The position numbers and the translations under genes were made by a program. From assembly GCF_001591605.1 (NCBI RefSeq), contig NZ_BCVF01000008.1:62001-126000 (forward strand): a stretch of 64,000 nt of DNA, read 5' to 3'. This stretch comes from Bacillus badius NBRC 15713. Its GTDB lineage: Bacteria; Bacillota; Bacilli; Bacillales; Domibacillaceae. Within the stretch, counting starts at the first letter, position 1, and every line of letters starts with the position of its first letter. The notes below the pieces were generated by a model. The model was given only the letters and a program-made list of their open reading frames with translations. It was not told where the DNA came from and did no database searches. Below, one piece after another: positions 32,885 through 42,197 of the stretch.

Positions 32885-34854
32885 TCTTCGCTGCCTCCTT
32901 CATATAATTCATTAATCACTTCCAGAAGCATGACTTCTGCCTCTGTCACTGTGACATCTTTTAGCTGAGTGGCCGCATTTGATAAATGGCCGCCGCCCTG
33001 CAGTTGTTCCATAATGATCTGAACGTTCACTTCCCCGAGTGAACGGGCACTGATGCCGACTGTATCCGTCTCTCTCTTTGCAATAACGAATGAAGCCTGG
33101 ACGCCGTCCATCGCCAGCAGCGTATCTGCTGCCTGCGCAATTAAAACAGAGTCATATACTTCATTCGGGTCGCCCTTGGCAATGGCAATCCCTTCTTTAA
33201 AGAAATAGACTGTTTGAATCAGCTGTGAACGCTGAATATACGTATCAATGTCTTCCTTTAAAAATTTCTGGACAAGGACTGTATCGGCCCCGCGGGCGCG
33301 CAAATAAGACGCAGCATCAAATGTTCTTGATCCGGTGCGGAGCGAGAAGCTTTTCGTATCAACGATAATACCGGCAAGCAGAGCGGTGGCTTCCAGCATG
33401 GACAGCTTGCTCACTTTCGGCTGATACTCCAGCAGTTCCGTAATGAGCTCTGCAGTAGAAGAAGCATACGGCTCCATGTAAACGAGCAGCGGATTTTTCA
33501 CAAACTCTTCTCCGCGGCGATGGTGGTCAATCACTACTACTTTGTCCACCTTGTGGAGCAGCCTCTCATCAATGACCAAGGATGGTTTATGCGTGTCCAC
33601 TACGACGAGAAGCGTCTCTTCCGTAGCAAGATCGATTGCTTCCTCCGGTGCGATAATCCGCGAATAAAGATCCGGATTCTTTTTGGTCTCCGCCATCAGG
33701 CGTTTAACAGCCGTGTCCATCTCTGAAAAATCAAGGACGATATAGCCTTCCCGGTCATTCATTTCCGCTACGCGGCGAATCCCCATGGAAGCGCCGAGCG
33801 CATCCATGTCAGGGTATTTATGCCCCATGACGATGACTTTGTCGCTTTCCATCACAAGCTCACGAAGAGCATGAGATATCACCCGGGCTCTGACACGTGT
33901 TCTTTTCTCCATCGGGTTCGTTTTTCCGCCATAAAACTTTACTTTTCCGTTCAGCTGTTTTAAGGCGGCCTGATCTCCGCCTCGTCCGAGGGCGAGATCT
34001 AAGCTGGACTGGGCAAGCGTGCCCAATTCAGGAAGCGACAGTTCGCCATGCCCGACCCCGATGCTCAAAGTGAGCGAAGCGGCCTGCTTAGCTGTGCGTT
34101 CCCTTACTTCATCCAGGATTGAAAACTTGGTTTCCTCAAGCTTTCGCAATATCTTTTCATTGAGCACAGCAAAGAAGCGCTCTGAAGAAATTCTCTTCAA
34201 GAAAATGCCGTGTTCCAACGCCCAGTCATTTAAGATAGATGTCACCATGCTATTTAAGCTGCTTTTCGTCTGGTCATCCATGCCTTGCGTCAAATCGTCG
34301 TAGTTGTCCAAATAAATGATAGACAAAACGGTTTGTTCCTCTAAAAACCTTCTTGCTGTTTCTTCCTGTTCGGTTACATCAAACAGATAAAGCAGCTTTT
34401 CCTCCGGCTTGATAATGACATCAAACTTGCGATCATGCAGTTCAATGACATCACCTTTTTCGTTTTTAATAATCGTGATAAGGGAATCAGCCAGTTCATG
34501 CAGTGACTTGCCTACTAGCATTTCTTCTTTGAAATAAGAAGATAAAAAGGTATTCGCCCATTCTATGTAGTAATCGTCATTGTAGAGGAGGATTCCAATC
34601 GGCATCTCCATAAGCGCCTCTTCTCCTACGCGCTTTAACCGGTAAGAAAGAGTGGTCACATAGCGCTCCACTTCTCTGTGAATGCTGTTCTCCGCTCGAA
34701 TTAGCAGAAAAAACAACACCCCGCTTACGAGAAACCCTGTGAGTGCTACTGGCCAATTAAAAGCAGCAAGAACGGCAAAAACGACAATAAAAACTATGAG
34801 TAATCCGTATAACGGAAATTGTATTTTCCGCCTGCTATAGTAAGAAAGCATCAT
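32881..34854 (-). CDS. gdpP: Cyclic-di-AMP phosphodiesterase GdpP
   Basis: Membrane phosphodiesterase that degrades c-di-AMP to pApA. 657 residues: two N-terminal helices (about 5-50), a degenerate heme-binding PAS domain ([20 protein letters not shown] region), a degenerate GGDEF domain, then DHH and DHHA1 domains. DHH ligands are visible in [24 protein letters not shown] and [11 protein letters not shown]; the DHHA1 segment [12 protein letters not shown] is intact. An open frame begins at 34887, but AGGAG lies just before ATG-ATG at 34854, making that the start. It is coupled to rplI and preceded by yybS. Confidence 0.95.
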   Translation of the reverse strand: MMLSYYSRRKIQFPLYGLLIVFIVVFAVLAAFNWPVALTGFLVSGVLFFLLIRAENSIHREVERYVTTLSYRLKRVGEEALMEMPIGILLYNDDYYIEWANTFLSSYFKEEMLVGKSLHELADSLITIIKNEKGDVIELHDRKFDVIIKPEEKLLYLFDVTEQEETARRFLEEQTVLSIIYLDNYDDLTQGMDDQTKSSLNSMVTSILNDWALEHGIFLKRISSERFFAVLNEKILRKLEETKFSILDEVRERTAKQAASLTLSIGVGHGELSLPELGTLAQSSLDLALGRGGDQAALKQLNGKVKFYGGKTNPMEKRTRVRARVISHALRELVMESDKVIVMGHKYPDMDALGASMGIRRVAEMNDREGYIVLDFSEMDTAVKRLMAETKKNPDLYSRIIAPEEAIDLATEETLLVVVDTHKPSLVIDERLLHKVDKVVVIDHHRRGEEFVKNPLLVYMEPYASSTAELITELLEYQPKVSKLSMLEATALLAGIIVDTKSFSLRTGSRTFDAASYLRARGADTVLVQKFLKEDIDTYIQRSQLIQTVYFFKEGIAIAKGDPNEVYDSVLIAQAADTLLAMDGVQASFVIAKRETDTVGISARSLGEVNVQIIMEQLQGGGHLSNAATQLKDVTVTEAEVMLLEVINELYEGGSEE

Positions 34855-34888
34855 TTCAGCTCCTAGAAATAAGAGTAGCCTAAACAAA

Positions 34889-35827
34889 TTATATTTTCCG
34901 TTGAAGGCGTTGCCGCAAGTCGAATCCTAAGTCAATTATACCTAATAATCTCACAATATAAAGGAGAGGGAGGATAAGAATTGAAAAAACGGTTATCAAG
35001 ATTGGAATGATCTGCGGCCATTTTTTTAAATGAGCTGTAAAGTAAAGAAACGACAATCCTTGGATCAGCAAGCAAAATTGCAGCATGAACATAATGTTTA
35101 TGTAGGAAAAGTACCACATCGTTCCCTTTTCCGGCAGCGCAATCAAGCTGGCCAGCAACAAAATAATATAGTACCACAGAATACTTTTCGGGACTTGCCA
35201 TTCCCTGAACGGTTTAAACTTGGGCACGTCTACACCCAATTTCTTGGCAATTGGAAAGCTAATCGCCATCATGACCAGCATAGAGCCCATAGAAAAAAGC
35301 ACAAGCAAAGCTGGCATTAGAGCAAGGAGGTAATCAAACACTTCCTGCGCCTGCTCAACCGCTTCCTCCGGCAAAGGGGTGCCCAAGCTCTCCATCATCT
35401 TGGCAGACTCCTCATAAGATTGTCTGAATGACTCGCTTATGTTCACTGCCTGATCGCCCGACATACCCATGACCATGGCGTACAACACAACTATATTCAG
35501 CAAAAAAAGTAAACTTCCTGCCATAAATATCGAAAATTTGTCCCTGTTTTTCTGCACCATCATGCCCATCACGGTTCCCGGCAAGATAAAGAGCAAGGCA
35601 AACGGGACTGCCGTTACGCCGCCGAGAAGCAAAGAAACCAATAAACAGATAGCCGCAAAACCGGTTGCTGCCCGCACAGAATACTTAGCACTGTACACTA
35701 AGAAAGGAAGAAGTAAAAAAAGGCTGGCTATTGTTCCCAGCGCCGGAATATACAGCGACAGTGCAAATAGCACGACAAAAAGAACGCCCATTTTTACTCC
35801 TTCAGTCATCAGCTTGTTATTGTCCAC
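34889..35827 (-). CDS. yybS: YybS family membrane protein (DUF2232)
   Basis: Integral membrane protein of 312 residues with about eight hydrophobic helices, DUF2232 family; function unknown. Clear helices include GTIASLFLLLPFLVYSA, TGFAAICLLVSLLLGGV and the C-terminal IIPILITVFSILILPLLY. The short extracytoplasmic loop around residues 125-160 is acidic. It lies immediately upstream of gdpP with 34 bases between them, the conserved Bacillus order yybS-gdpP-rplI-dnaC, which suggests a link to c-di-AMP or wall physiology. Confidence 0.88.
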   Translation of the reverse strand: MDNNKLMTEGVKMGVLFVVLFALSLYIPALGTIASLFLLLPFLVYSAKYSVRAATGFAAICLLVSLLLGGVTAVPFALLFILPGTVMGMMVQKNRDKFSIFMAGSLLFLLNIVVLYAMVMGMSGDQAVNISESFRQSYEESAKMMESLGTPLPEEAVEQAQEVFDYLLALMPALLVLFSMGSMLVMMAISFPIAKKLGVDVPKFKPFREWQVPKSILWYYIILLLASLIALPEKGTMWYFSYINIMFMLQFCLLIQGLSFLYFTAHLKKWPQIIPILITVFSILILPLLYIVRLLGIIDLGFDLRQRLQRKI

Positions 35828-36177
35828 TCAAACACCTCATTAATTATATCTATTACCTGACACTACATCAGTTTCCCGCGTTGCAAATGATTAACATCCT
35901 TATTATTTTATCCTGCTTTGGTCATTCATTCAACTGTTCGGATTTTTCCGCTTACATCCGTCGAATGATTTCTGGCTTTTCTAAAAGCAATAAGTACAAA
36001 TTCCTATATATATCCTTTTTCTAAAACAAACTGGATGTTTCCACCAGATGGACATTTAGTCGAGCCGCCGTCTTTTTTATTTTGCTTGGAGAGGAAGGCG
36101 GTTAACAAGCTAGGATGCGGAAAACGAGGCAGCCTGGAATGGAAATCAACAAGCTCCAGTTACATGAACAAGAAAAA
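35828..36177. other. Intergenic region with a repeat copy
   Basis: About 350 bases between the yybS start and the chemoreceptor terminator. No gene. It contains the first copy of the local direct repeat at 36117-36157 and presumably the yybS promoter. Confidence 0.5.
36117..36157 (+). repeat. Direct repeat, copy 1
   Basis: A 41-base segment beginning GCGGAAAACGAGGCAGCCTG and ending ATCAACAAGCTCC. It is nearly identical over its last 26 bases (25 of 26) to 36318-36343. The two copies flank the chemoreceptor terminator. Confidence 0.75.
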
Positions 36178-36205
36178 AGGCTGCTGATTTTTCATTCAGC
36201 AGCCT
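36178..36205 (-). terminator. Terminator after the chemoreceptor gene
   Basis: Perfect 10-bp stem AGGCTGCTGA / TCAGCAGCCT followed by six T residues on the minus strand, about 150 bases after the stop, beyond repeat copy 2. Confidence 0.85.
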
Positions 36206-36272
36206 GATCATTGGGGCTGTTCATCCATTTTCATTCAAACGATTGCGCGTCTGTCCTAACTTTGCTCCCCCT

Positions 36273-36343
36273 GTTGATTGGAACGAAAAGCGTAAAGACG
36301 CCTGCGGAAAGTGAAGTGCCTGGAATGGAAATCAACAGGCTCC
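36273..36343 (+). repeat. Dispersed repeat element, copy 2
   Basis: Runs from GTTGATTGGAACG to GGAAATCAAC, so its ends are short inverted repeats, with GCGGAAAGTGAAGTGCCTGG inside. I recognise this pattern from longer intergenic repeats in other Bacillaceae; here the middle seems deleted. It lies 14 bases beyond the chemoreceptor stop codon. Confidence 0.65.
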
Positions 36344-36357
36344 GTTCAAAGGCGGTT

Positions 36358-38358
36358 TTATCCGTGCAGCTTAAAACGATTCACTGCACTTTTCAATTCG
36401 ATGCTCAATTCCATTAACCGTTCAGATGAGATGGCTACCGATTGGATGGCTCGCATCTGTTCATCAGCTGAAGCGCTGATTTCCTCACTTGCGGCAGCTG
36501 ACTGCTGCGAGGAAGCAGCGATTTCTTCCATGACTTGCAGCACTTCATTTTTCTCACCAGCTGCTTTCATAATTTCTTGATTAATAGCTGCGACGGAGGA
36601 CTCCATCTTCTCTACAAGCGAAGACAACTCGGCAAAGATCGTTTCGGTTGCTTCTACTGCTGCTGTTTGATGATCAAAGTTCGTCCGGGTTTTCGCCATT
36701 TGCTCGACGGCCTGTCCAGACCCTTGCTGAATATCACTGATGGTTGCTTTTACTTGATCGGTCGCCCGTGAAGACTGTTCAGCAAGCTTCCGAACTTCTT
36801 CCGCAACAACAGCAAAACCTTTTCCATGCTCTCCTGCCCGGGCCGCTTCAATAGAAGCATTCAAAGCAAGCAGGTTCGTCTGGGAGGAAATATCCGTAAT
36901 AGTCTGCATGATCAGTTCAATGGACTTAATCTTCGTTTCCAAAGCATGGATCACTTCTTCCATCTGATCGATATAGACTTTTGTTTCGCTGTTGGAAGAC
37001 CCGAGCATTTGAACTTGTTCCAGCCCCGATTTCTGGACCGTTTCCGTCTGGCTGGCTGCTTCTCTCATTGCTTCTGCCTGATCAGCGATTTGATTAATTT
37101 GGTCGCCAAGATGATGCGAACGCTCTGTTGCTTCACTGGATTCCTCAGATGCTTTGGATGCTCCTTTAGCAATCTCGCTAATCGCTGCTGCGATCTGCTC
37201 GCTTGATGCATTCGTCTCCTCGGAAACCGCACTTAAATTTTCTGCTGCTTCTGTTACATTCTCAGCCGAGTGGTTCACAACCGAAATAATCTCTCTCATG
37301 CTGGCCACCATCTCATTAAATGTTTTCGCCAGCTCACCAACTTCATCCTTCGAAGTAACAGGCACCTGTACGCTTAAATCGCCTTTTGCCACCTTTTTAG
37401 CTGATCCTCCCAAGGCATGAATAGGCTTGATGACTTGATTCAATATATAAAGCACTGCTCCGATCATGACAAGCAGCAAGACAATTCCGGTGACGGCCAG
37501 GTACGTGCCAATCGACTTCGATAAGCCTAAAAGAGAGTCGCGATTGTAAACTGCTCCGATCTTCCAGTCAACCGCTTCTACCGTATCATAGACGAGAAGA
37601 CGTTCTTTCTGGTCTTCCTTATAATTGACCGTGCCATTCTCTTGACTGCTGTCTAAAACGGATTGAATATAGTCATATTTCGTCAAGTCTTTCCCTTGGC
37701 CAGTCGGATGCACAATGCCCACCCCCTGCTTGGAGATGATCATAGGCTGGCCGTCATAGCCGATATGCATATGATTCATTTGGTTTGTGATAACTGATAA
37801 ACTCACATCCGCCCCGATGACACCGGCGGGCTGATTATTGATCATTAATGCTTTAGACACGGTTACTACATACTCTCCGGTACCCATATCTACATATGGC
37901 TCACTCCAGACAGCCTCTCCGTTTGCCTCCACTGCCAGCTTAAACCAGTCTCTCTTGCGCGGGTCATAATCAGCCGGCAATTTAGAAGGATAAATATCCA
38001 TCGTTCCTTTTGGCGTAGCGAAGAAAATATTCAGCACATCCCCATACGAGTGCGAATAGCGCTCGAATAAGCTTTTAACCGCTTTTTGGCTAGCTTCATC
38101 CCTGTTGCCGCCCGCAATCTTTGCCGCATATTGCGCAAGAGCCGGGTTTTCACTAGTTAGCTCCATGCTTTTCTTGTGCTGATCCAAAAATAAGAAAGCG
38201 GAATCGTTCATTTGCTGTACGATTCCTTTCGTCTGCCCAATGACTTCCTGTTCTGTCTGCTTTTCGATTTGATAACCGATGAAAATAATAATGAAGGCAA
38301 ATGATAAAGCAAGCAGCACAACAAGAGGGATCATTAGCTTGGCTTTGATTGATCGCAA
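36358..38358 (-). CDS. Methyl-accepting chemotaxis protein with dCACHE sensor
   Basis: Membrane chemoreceptor of about 666 residues. From this start: helix 1 about 6-29, external double-CACHE domain about 37-272, helix 2 about 286-307, HAMP about 308-362, and a cytoplasmic signalling hairpin whose tip is [24 protein letters not shown] in pieces. The sensor contains RKRDWFKLA and a downstream [13 protein letters not shown], resembling the amino-acid-binding CACHE pattern (Arg, Trp, aromatic, Asp). The start is uncertain: TTG at 38358 has AGGATGGTG upstream and is preferred; the ATG at 38397 has no ribosome site. There are no other chemotaxis genes nearby. Confidence 0.88.
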   Translation of the reverse strand: MRSIKAKLMIPLVVLLALSFAFIIIFIGYQIEKQTEQEVIGQTKGIVQQMNDSAFLFLDQHKKSMELTSENPALAQYAAKIAGGNRDEASQKAVKSLFERYSHSYGDVLNIFFATPKGTMDIYPSKLPADYDPRKRDWFKLAVEANGEAVWSEPYVDMGTGEYVVTVSKALMINNQPAGVIGADVSLSVITNQMNHMHIGYDGQPMIISKQGVGIVHPTGQGKDLTKYDYIQSVLDSSQENGTVNYKEDQKERLLVYDTVEAVDWKIGAVYNRDSLLGLSKSIGTYLAVTGIVLLLVMIGAVLYILNQVIKPIHALGGSAKKVAKGDLSVQVPVTSKDEVGELAKTFNEMVASMREIISVVNHSAENVTEAAENLSAVSEETNASSEQIAAAISEIAKGASKASEESSEATERSHHLGDQINQIADQAEAMREAASQTETVQKSGLEQVQMLGSSNSETKVYIDQMEEVIHALETKIKSIELIMQTITDISSQTNLLALNASIEAARAGEHGKGFAVVAEEVRKLAEQSSRATDQVKATISDIQQGSGQAVEQMAKTRTNFDHQTAAVEATETIFAELSSLVEKMESSVAAINQEIMKAAGEKNEVLQVMEEIAASSQQSAAASEEISASADEQMRAIQSVAISSERLMELSIELKSAVNRFKLHG

Positions 38359-38490
38359 TGTTGTCACCATCCTGTATAAAATTAAGAGTAAAGGCATATG
38401 TATATGCCTATGTAAAGCTCAAGCCTTTCTCTTCTTTTATCGGATGATTCTTTAAAATATCTATCACCCCAAACAAATTTTTTCCATAAA

Positions 38491-38518
38491 AAAAACCCGT
38501 CGATTCAGACGGGTTTTT
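38491..38518 (-). terminator. Terminator of the rpsF-ssb-rpsR operon
   Basis: Perfect 11-bp stem AAAAACCCGTC / GACGGGTTTTT with loop GATTCA, six bases after the rpsR stop. Confidence 0.92.
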
Positions 38519-38523
38519 CTTGC

Positions 38524-38757
38524 TTACTCTCCAGCTACGAATGGAAGAAGAGCTACTTGACGCGCACGTTTAATTGCAATAGTTAAACGGCGTTGGTATT
38601 TAGCGCTTGTTCCAGTTACGCGGCGTGGAAGGATTTTTCCGCGCTCAGAGATAAACTTTTTCAAAAGTTCTACATCTTTGTAGTCGATATGCGTAATGCC
38701 GTTAGCTGTGAAATAACATACTTTCCGGCGTTTACGTCCGCCTCTGCGTCCTGCCAT
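38524..38757 (-). CDS. rpsR: 30S ribosomal protein S18
   Basis: Small-subunit protein bS18, 77 residues, partner of S6 on the platform. Diagnostic segments: [40 protein letters not shown] and [20 protein letters not shown]. It is the last gene of the rpsF-ssb-rpsR operon, 25 bases after ssb, with a terminator right after it. The single Cys in KVCYF is the non-zinc form of the N-terminus. Confidence 0.98.
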   Translation of the reverse strand: MAGRRGGRKRRKVCYFTANGITHIDYKDVELLKKFISERGKILPRRVTGTSAKYQRRLTIAIKRARQVALLPFVAGE

Positions 38758-38782
38758 GTCGATTCCCCTCCTCTGTTAATGA

Positions 38783-39304
38783 TTAGAATGGCAAGTCATC
38801 ATCTGAAATATCGATCGGCTGACCGTCATTTGCAAATGGGTCTTCATCCATTCTTGTATAACCTGACTGGTTATTGTTGTTATTGTTGCGTTGATTCTGC
38901 TGTCCAAACGGAAAGTCTTGGTTTCTTTGTCCGCCGCCGTACGAATTGTTTTCAGGGCTGCGCTCACCTGCAGCTGCAGAAGCACTGCGCGGCTCTAAAA
39001 ACTGTACGCTTTCAGCTAAGACCTCGGTTACGTATACACGCTTTCCATCTTGTCCTTCATAATTACGCGTTTGAATACGGCCATCTACGCCAGCCAAACT
39101 TCCTTTTTTCAGGAAATTCGCCACGTTTTCTGCTGCCCGGCGCCAAACTACGCAATTAATGAAGTCCGTTTCCCGTTCTCCTTGCTGGTTTGTGAACGTA
39201 CGGTTCACAGCAAGAGTGAAAGTAGAAACAGCCACTCCGTTCGGCGTGTACCGAAGATCCGGATCTTTAGTTAAACGGCCTACTAAAACGACTCGGTTCA
39301 TCAT
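38783..39304 (-). CDS. ssbA: Single-stranded DNA-binding protein
   Basis: Tetrameric SSB that coats single-stranded DNA and recruits replication and repair enzymes. 173 residues: OB fold (about 1-110, [20 protein letters not shown]), a Gly/Asn/Gln-rich linker ([11 protein letters not shown]), and the acidic tip ISDDDLPF that binds partner proteins. Start: ATG-ATG at 39304 follows AAAAGGGGG; a frame opening at 39325 would begin before that site. Middle gene of the rpsF-ssb-rpsR operon. Confidence 0.96.
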   Translation of the reverse strand: MMNRVVLVGRLTKDPDLRYTPNGVAVSTFTLAVNRTFTNQQGERETDFINCVVWRRAAENVANFLKKGSLAGVDGRIQTRNYEGQDGKRVYVTEVLAESVQFLEPRSASAAAGERSPENNSYGGGQRNQDFPFGQQNQRNNNNNNQSGYTRMDEDPFANDGQPIDISDDDLPF

Positions 39305-39374
39305 CAGAATCAACCCCCTTTTCATTCAAAATGTTCCATTGAAAGCATTCTGAAAGATTATTTATTTAAACGAT

Positions 39375-39665
39375 TTATTTATCATCTTCACGAACTACGA
39401 TGTGGCGGATGATGTCGTCGCTGATTTTTGCTAGACGGTCAAATTCTTGAACCGCTGCAGCATCGGCGTTAGCGTGTACTAATTGGTAGAAACCTTCACG
39501 AAAATCGTTGATTTCATATGCTAAACGACGTTTACCCCACTCTTTAGAATCGATGATTTCCGCACCGTTAGAAGTTAAAATTCCGTCAAAGCGCTCAACA
39601 ACCGCTTTTTTCGCATCCTCATCAACGTTTGGGCGGATAATGTACATGAATTCGTACTTTTTCAT
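39375..39665 (-). CDS. rpsF: 30S ribosomal protein S6
   Basis: Small-subunit protein bS6, 96 residues. [20 protein letters not shown], the [20 protein letters not shown] segment and a final [10 protein letters not shown] are characteristic. First gene of the operon; ATG after GAGGAGG. A hairpin in the leader may be the site of feedback by the S6:S18 complex. Confidence 0.98.
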   Translation of the reverse strand: MKKYEFMYIIRPNVDEDAKKAVVERFDGILTSNGAEIIDSKEWGKRRLAYEINDFREGFYQLVHANADAAAVQEFDRLAKISDDIIRHIVVREDDK

Positions 39666-39694
39666 CTTTCTTTCACCTCCTCATGGTCTATACG

Positions 39695-39716
39695 GCTCTT
39701 TTTCTTTGAAAAGAGC
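39695..39716 (-). promoter_or_regulatory. Candidate S6:S18 leader hairpin
   Basis: On the minus strand GCTCTTTT-CAAAG-AAAAAGAGC is followed by CGTATAGACC, about 30 bases before rpsF. Bacterial rpsF leaders carry an S6:S18-binding hairpin flanked by a CCG; the C-CG after this stem fits, but I have not folded it. Confidence 0.4.
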
Positions 39717-39813
39717 AAGGAGTAACTGTTTCATTACTCACAAGATAGAATTATATCACGATTTTCTTCCTAATGCAATAAAATCAGCAGAACGGCCCAT
39801 CCCAGGAATCGAA

Positions 39814-39857
39814 AAAGCAGCCGTCTTTTCTCCGGGCGGAGAAAAAGCGGCTGCTTT
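39814..39857 (-). terminator. Terminator after ychF
   Basis: Long hairpin: AAAGCAGCCG / CGGCTGCTTT outer stem and CTTTTCTCC / GGAGAAAAG inner stem around GGGC. It lies nine bases after the ychF stop. Confidence 0.85.
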
Positions 39858-39865
39858 CTTATCCA

Positions 39866-40966
39866 TTATACATTAAATCTAAAGTGAACAACGTCCCCAT
39901 CTTGCATGATATACTCTTTGCCTTCAAGGCGGACTTTGCCGGCCTCTTTGGCAGCACCCATTGATCCAGCTGCCACAAGGTCTTCATAGGACACTGTTTC
40001 GGCGCGGATAAACCCCCGTTCAAAGTCGGAATGGATGACGCCCGCACATTGCGGAGCTTTCATGCCTTTACGGAAAGTCCAAGCGCGCACTTCTTGAACA
40101 CCCGCTGTAAAGTAAGTAGCCAGTCCAAGCAAGGAGTAAGCCGCCCGGATCAACTGGTCCAAACCGGACTCCTCGATGCCAAGCTCCTGCAGGAACATCG
40201 CTTTCTCCTCGTCATCAAGCTCGGCAATCTCCTCTTCAATCTTGGCGCAAACAACGATTACTTCTGCATTATCCTGCGCTGCGAAATCACGGACTCTTTG
40301 CACATATTCATTTTCGGATGGATCGACAATGTCCTCTTCGCCCACATTTGCTACATAGAGCATTGGCTTAGATGTCAGCAAGTGCAGCTGCTTGGCGATG
40401 CGCCCTTGCTCTTCGGAAAGCTCTACCGTGCGAGCCGGCTTGTTCGCTTCAAGCGCTTCTTTTAATTTTACTAAAACATCGTGCTCCATCACTGCTTCTT
40501 TATCTTTTTGCTTTGCTAATTTAGCTACGCGCACGAGACGTTTATCTACTGTTTCCAAATCGGCTAGAATTAACTCCAGGTTAATTACTTCAATATCATC
40601 AATCGGATCTACTTTTCCTGAGACGTGTGTAATATTGTCATCGGCAAAGCAGCGGACAACCTGGCAAATAGCGTCCACTTCCCGGATATGAGCAAGGAAC
40701 TTATTGCCAAGTCCTTCTCCTTTGCTCGCTCCTTTCACGATGCCTGCGATATCTGTAAATTCGAAAGCGGTCGGAACCGTTTTCTTCGGCTCTACCATTT
40801 CAGTTAATTTATTCAAACGCGCATCCGGCACTTCTACGATGCCGACATTCGGGTCAATGGTACAGAAAGGGTAATTGGCAGACTCCGCGCCTGCTTTTGT
40901 AATTGCATTAAATAACGTTGATTTCCCTACATTCGGCAAACCAACAATTCCAGCTGTTAAAGCCAT
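39866..40966 (-). CDS. ychF: Redox-regulated ribosome-binding ATPase YchF
   Basis: Obg-family P-loop protein that prefers ATP to GTP and associates with ribosomes; it modulates oxidative-stress responses. 366 residues: G1 GLPNVGKSTLFNAIT, G3 DIAGIVKGASKGEGLGN, a coiled coil (about 130-200) and the C-terminal TGS-like domain ending HFRFNV. The altered G4 (YVANVGEED) explains ATP use. The ATG at 40966 (MALTAGIVG) follows AGGAGTG; three upstream codons are excluded. Confidence 0.96.
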   Translation of the reverse strand: MALTAGIVGLPNVGKSTLFNAITKAGAESANYPFCTIDPNVGIVEVPDARLNKLTEMVEPKKTVPTAFEFTDIAGIVKGASKGEGLGNKFLAHIREVDAICQVVRCFADDNITHVSGKVDPIDDIEVINLELILADLETVDKRLVRVAKLAKQKDKEAVMEHDVLVKLKEALEANKPARTVELSEEQGRIAKQLHLLTSKPMLYVANVGEEDIVDPSENEYVQRVRDFAAQDNAEVIVVCAKIEEEIAELDDEEKAMFLQELGIEESGLDQLIRAAYSLLGLATYFTAGVQEVRAWTFRKGMKAPQCAGVIHSDFERGFIRAETVSYEDLVAAGSMGAAKEAGKVRLEGKEYIMQDGDVVHFRFNV

Positions 40967-41134
40967 TTCGGTCACTCCTCTATTATCAGCTCTTCTATTA
41001 TTTTCGCTCTAAACCTTCCACAATTATAAATTTAGTCAAGAAAAAAGGCAATTGCTGCCCGCCGCCCATTTTCATTCATTGGGGCCGATTTCTTTTTGTT
41101 ATACTATTCACAACCAATCATAAGGAGGAACAAG

Positions 41135-41926
41135 ATGACAATCCTTGATCATTTGCTCCACAAGCACGAATTATATCATAAAAAACCAGCTATCCTATCT
41201 GCTCTCAAACATTCCATCGGGATAGAAAAAGTTAAAATGAACGAAGAAGACATCCCTATTGGGTCTTCCAAGCTCGGCGGCCTGCCGGATATGCCGGATA
41301 GCATGGAATTTCCCCGATATGAAAACGGACATTTATCGTTTCTCGGACAGTTTAACCTGAAAGAAGCCAAACCTTATGACAAGGATCAGTTACTTCCTGA
41401 AAATGGGATTTTGTATTTGTTTTATGATGTATATGAACAGCCTTGGGGCTTTGAAGAAGAAGAAGGAGGCTTTCAGCTTCTCTATTACGATGGGGAGATC
41501 AGTCAATTAAAAAGAAGGGCGTACCCTGAAACCACTGAAGATTATTTCCCTTTAGACGCATGCAAAGTGTCCTTTAACAGCTTATTGACTATTTCCGAAC
41601 ACCCGGATAACCTGTCTTTCGCGAAAGAGGAAGAGGAGGAACGCTTTTGGAGCTTCAGGCAGGATCTCATGCAGCCTGAAGATGAAGAAGGACATATTCA
41701 GCCGGCTCATTACATGCTGGGGGAACCCTTGAATATCCAAAACAATGTCTTCGAGGATCTCTATGACAAAGATGGTGAACCTGTACTGCTGCTCCAAATT
41801 GACTCGGATGAAGAAGATTTAGGAGTTATGTGGGGAGACTCCGGGATCCTGTATTTTTGTATGGAAAGGAAACAATTAGCCAATAAACAGTTTGACCAGG
41901 TTGCTTTTACGTTGCAATGCTTTTAA
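41135..41926 (+). CDS. YwqG family protein (DUF1963)
   Basis: Cytosolic protein of 263 residues in the DUF1963/YwqG family, often linked to contact-dependent toxin loci or immunity in other bacteria, function unproven. Conserved features: IGSSKLGGLPDMPDSMEFPR near residue 45, LSFLGQFNL, LPENGILYLFYD, and the C-terminal DLGVMWGDSGILYFCM. An in-frame ATG at 41096 lacks a ribosome site; the ATG at 41135 follows AAGGAGGAA. It is one of two rightward genes in an otherwise leftward block and has no toxin gene beside it. Confidence 0.85.
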   Translation: MTILDHLLHKHELYHKKPAILSALKHSIGIEKVKMNEEDIPIGSSKLGGLPDMPDSMEFPRYENGHLSFLGQFNLKEAKPYDKDQLLPENGILYLFYDVYEQPWGFEEEEGGFQLLYYDGEISQLKRRAYPETTEDYFPLDACKVSFNSLLTISEHPDNLSFAKEEEEERFWSFRQDLMQPEDEEGHIQPAHYMLGEPLNIQNNVFEDLYDKDGEPVLLLQIDSDEEDLGVMWGDSGILYFCMERKQLANKQFDQVAFTLQCF

Positions 41927-41967
41927 GGAACGTTTACTTGTCGCCACAGGCAGCCGCGGTTCTGCTT

Positions 41968-42015
41968 GCCAATAGAAAACAGCAGCGTCAGGATTCGCTG
42001 CTGTTTTCTATTGGC
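41968..42015. terminator. Bidirectional terminator overlapping the yyzM stop
   Basis: A 19-20-bp perfect stem (arms 41968-41986 and 41996-42015; inner part GAAAACAGCAGCG) serves the convergent ywqG-type and yyzM genes. The yyzM stop codon and last six or so codons lie inside the hairpin. Confidence 0.88.
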
Positions 42016-42194
42016 TGTATGACCCTCTTCATTTTTTTGGCAAATTCTCTTCTAGGCAAGATGACGCTATGTCCGCAGCCCTCGCATTTAATGCGAATAT
42101 CCATGCCCAGCCTGATCACTTTCCAGCGATTTGTGCCGCATGGATGGGGCTTTTTCATTTCAACGACATCATTTAATTCAAAAGTTTTCTCCAT
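41988..42194 (-). CDS. yyzM: DUF951 family protein, YyzM-like
   Basis: Small protein of 68 residues in the DUF951 family. MKKPHPCGTNRWKVIRLGMD and IRIKCEGCGHSVILPR carry Cys pairs that probably bind zinc; an SH3-like fold has been suggested for the family. Function unknown. It lies between ychF and the mechanosensitive channel gene, four bases after the latter's end, as in other Bacilli. The C-terminal PIENSSES is encoded by the terminator stem. Confidence 0.88.
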   Translation of the reverse strand: MEKTFELNDVVEMKKPHPCGTNRWKVIRLGMDIRIKCEGCGHSVILPRREFAKKMKRVIQPIENSSES

Positions 42195-42197
42195 TGT

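Noticed and set aside
37154-37206. Overlapping plus-strand frames opposite the chemoreceptor
   Set aside because: The signalling domain's repetitive Ala/Glu/Ser codons create open antisense frames; none has a start signal.
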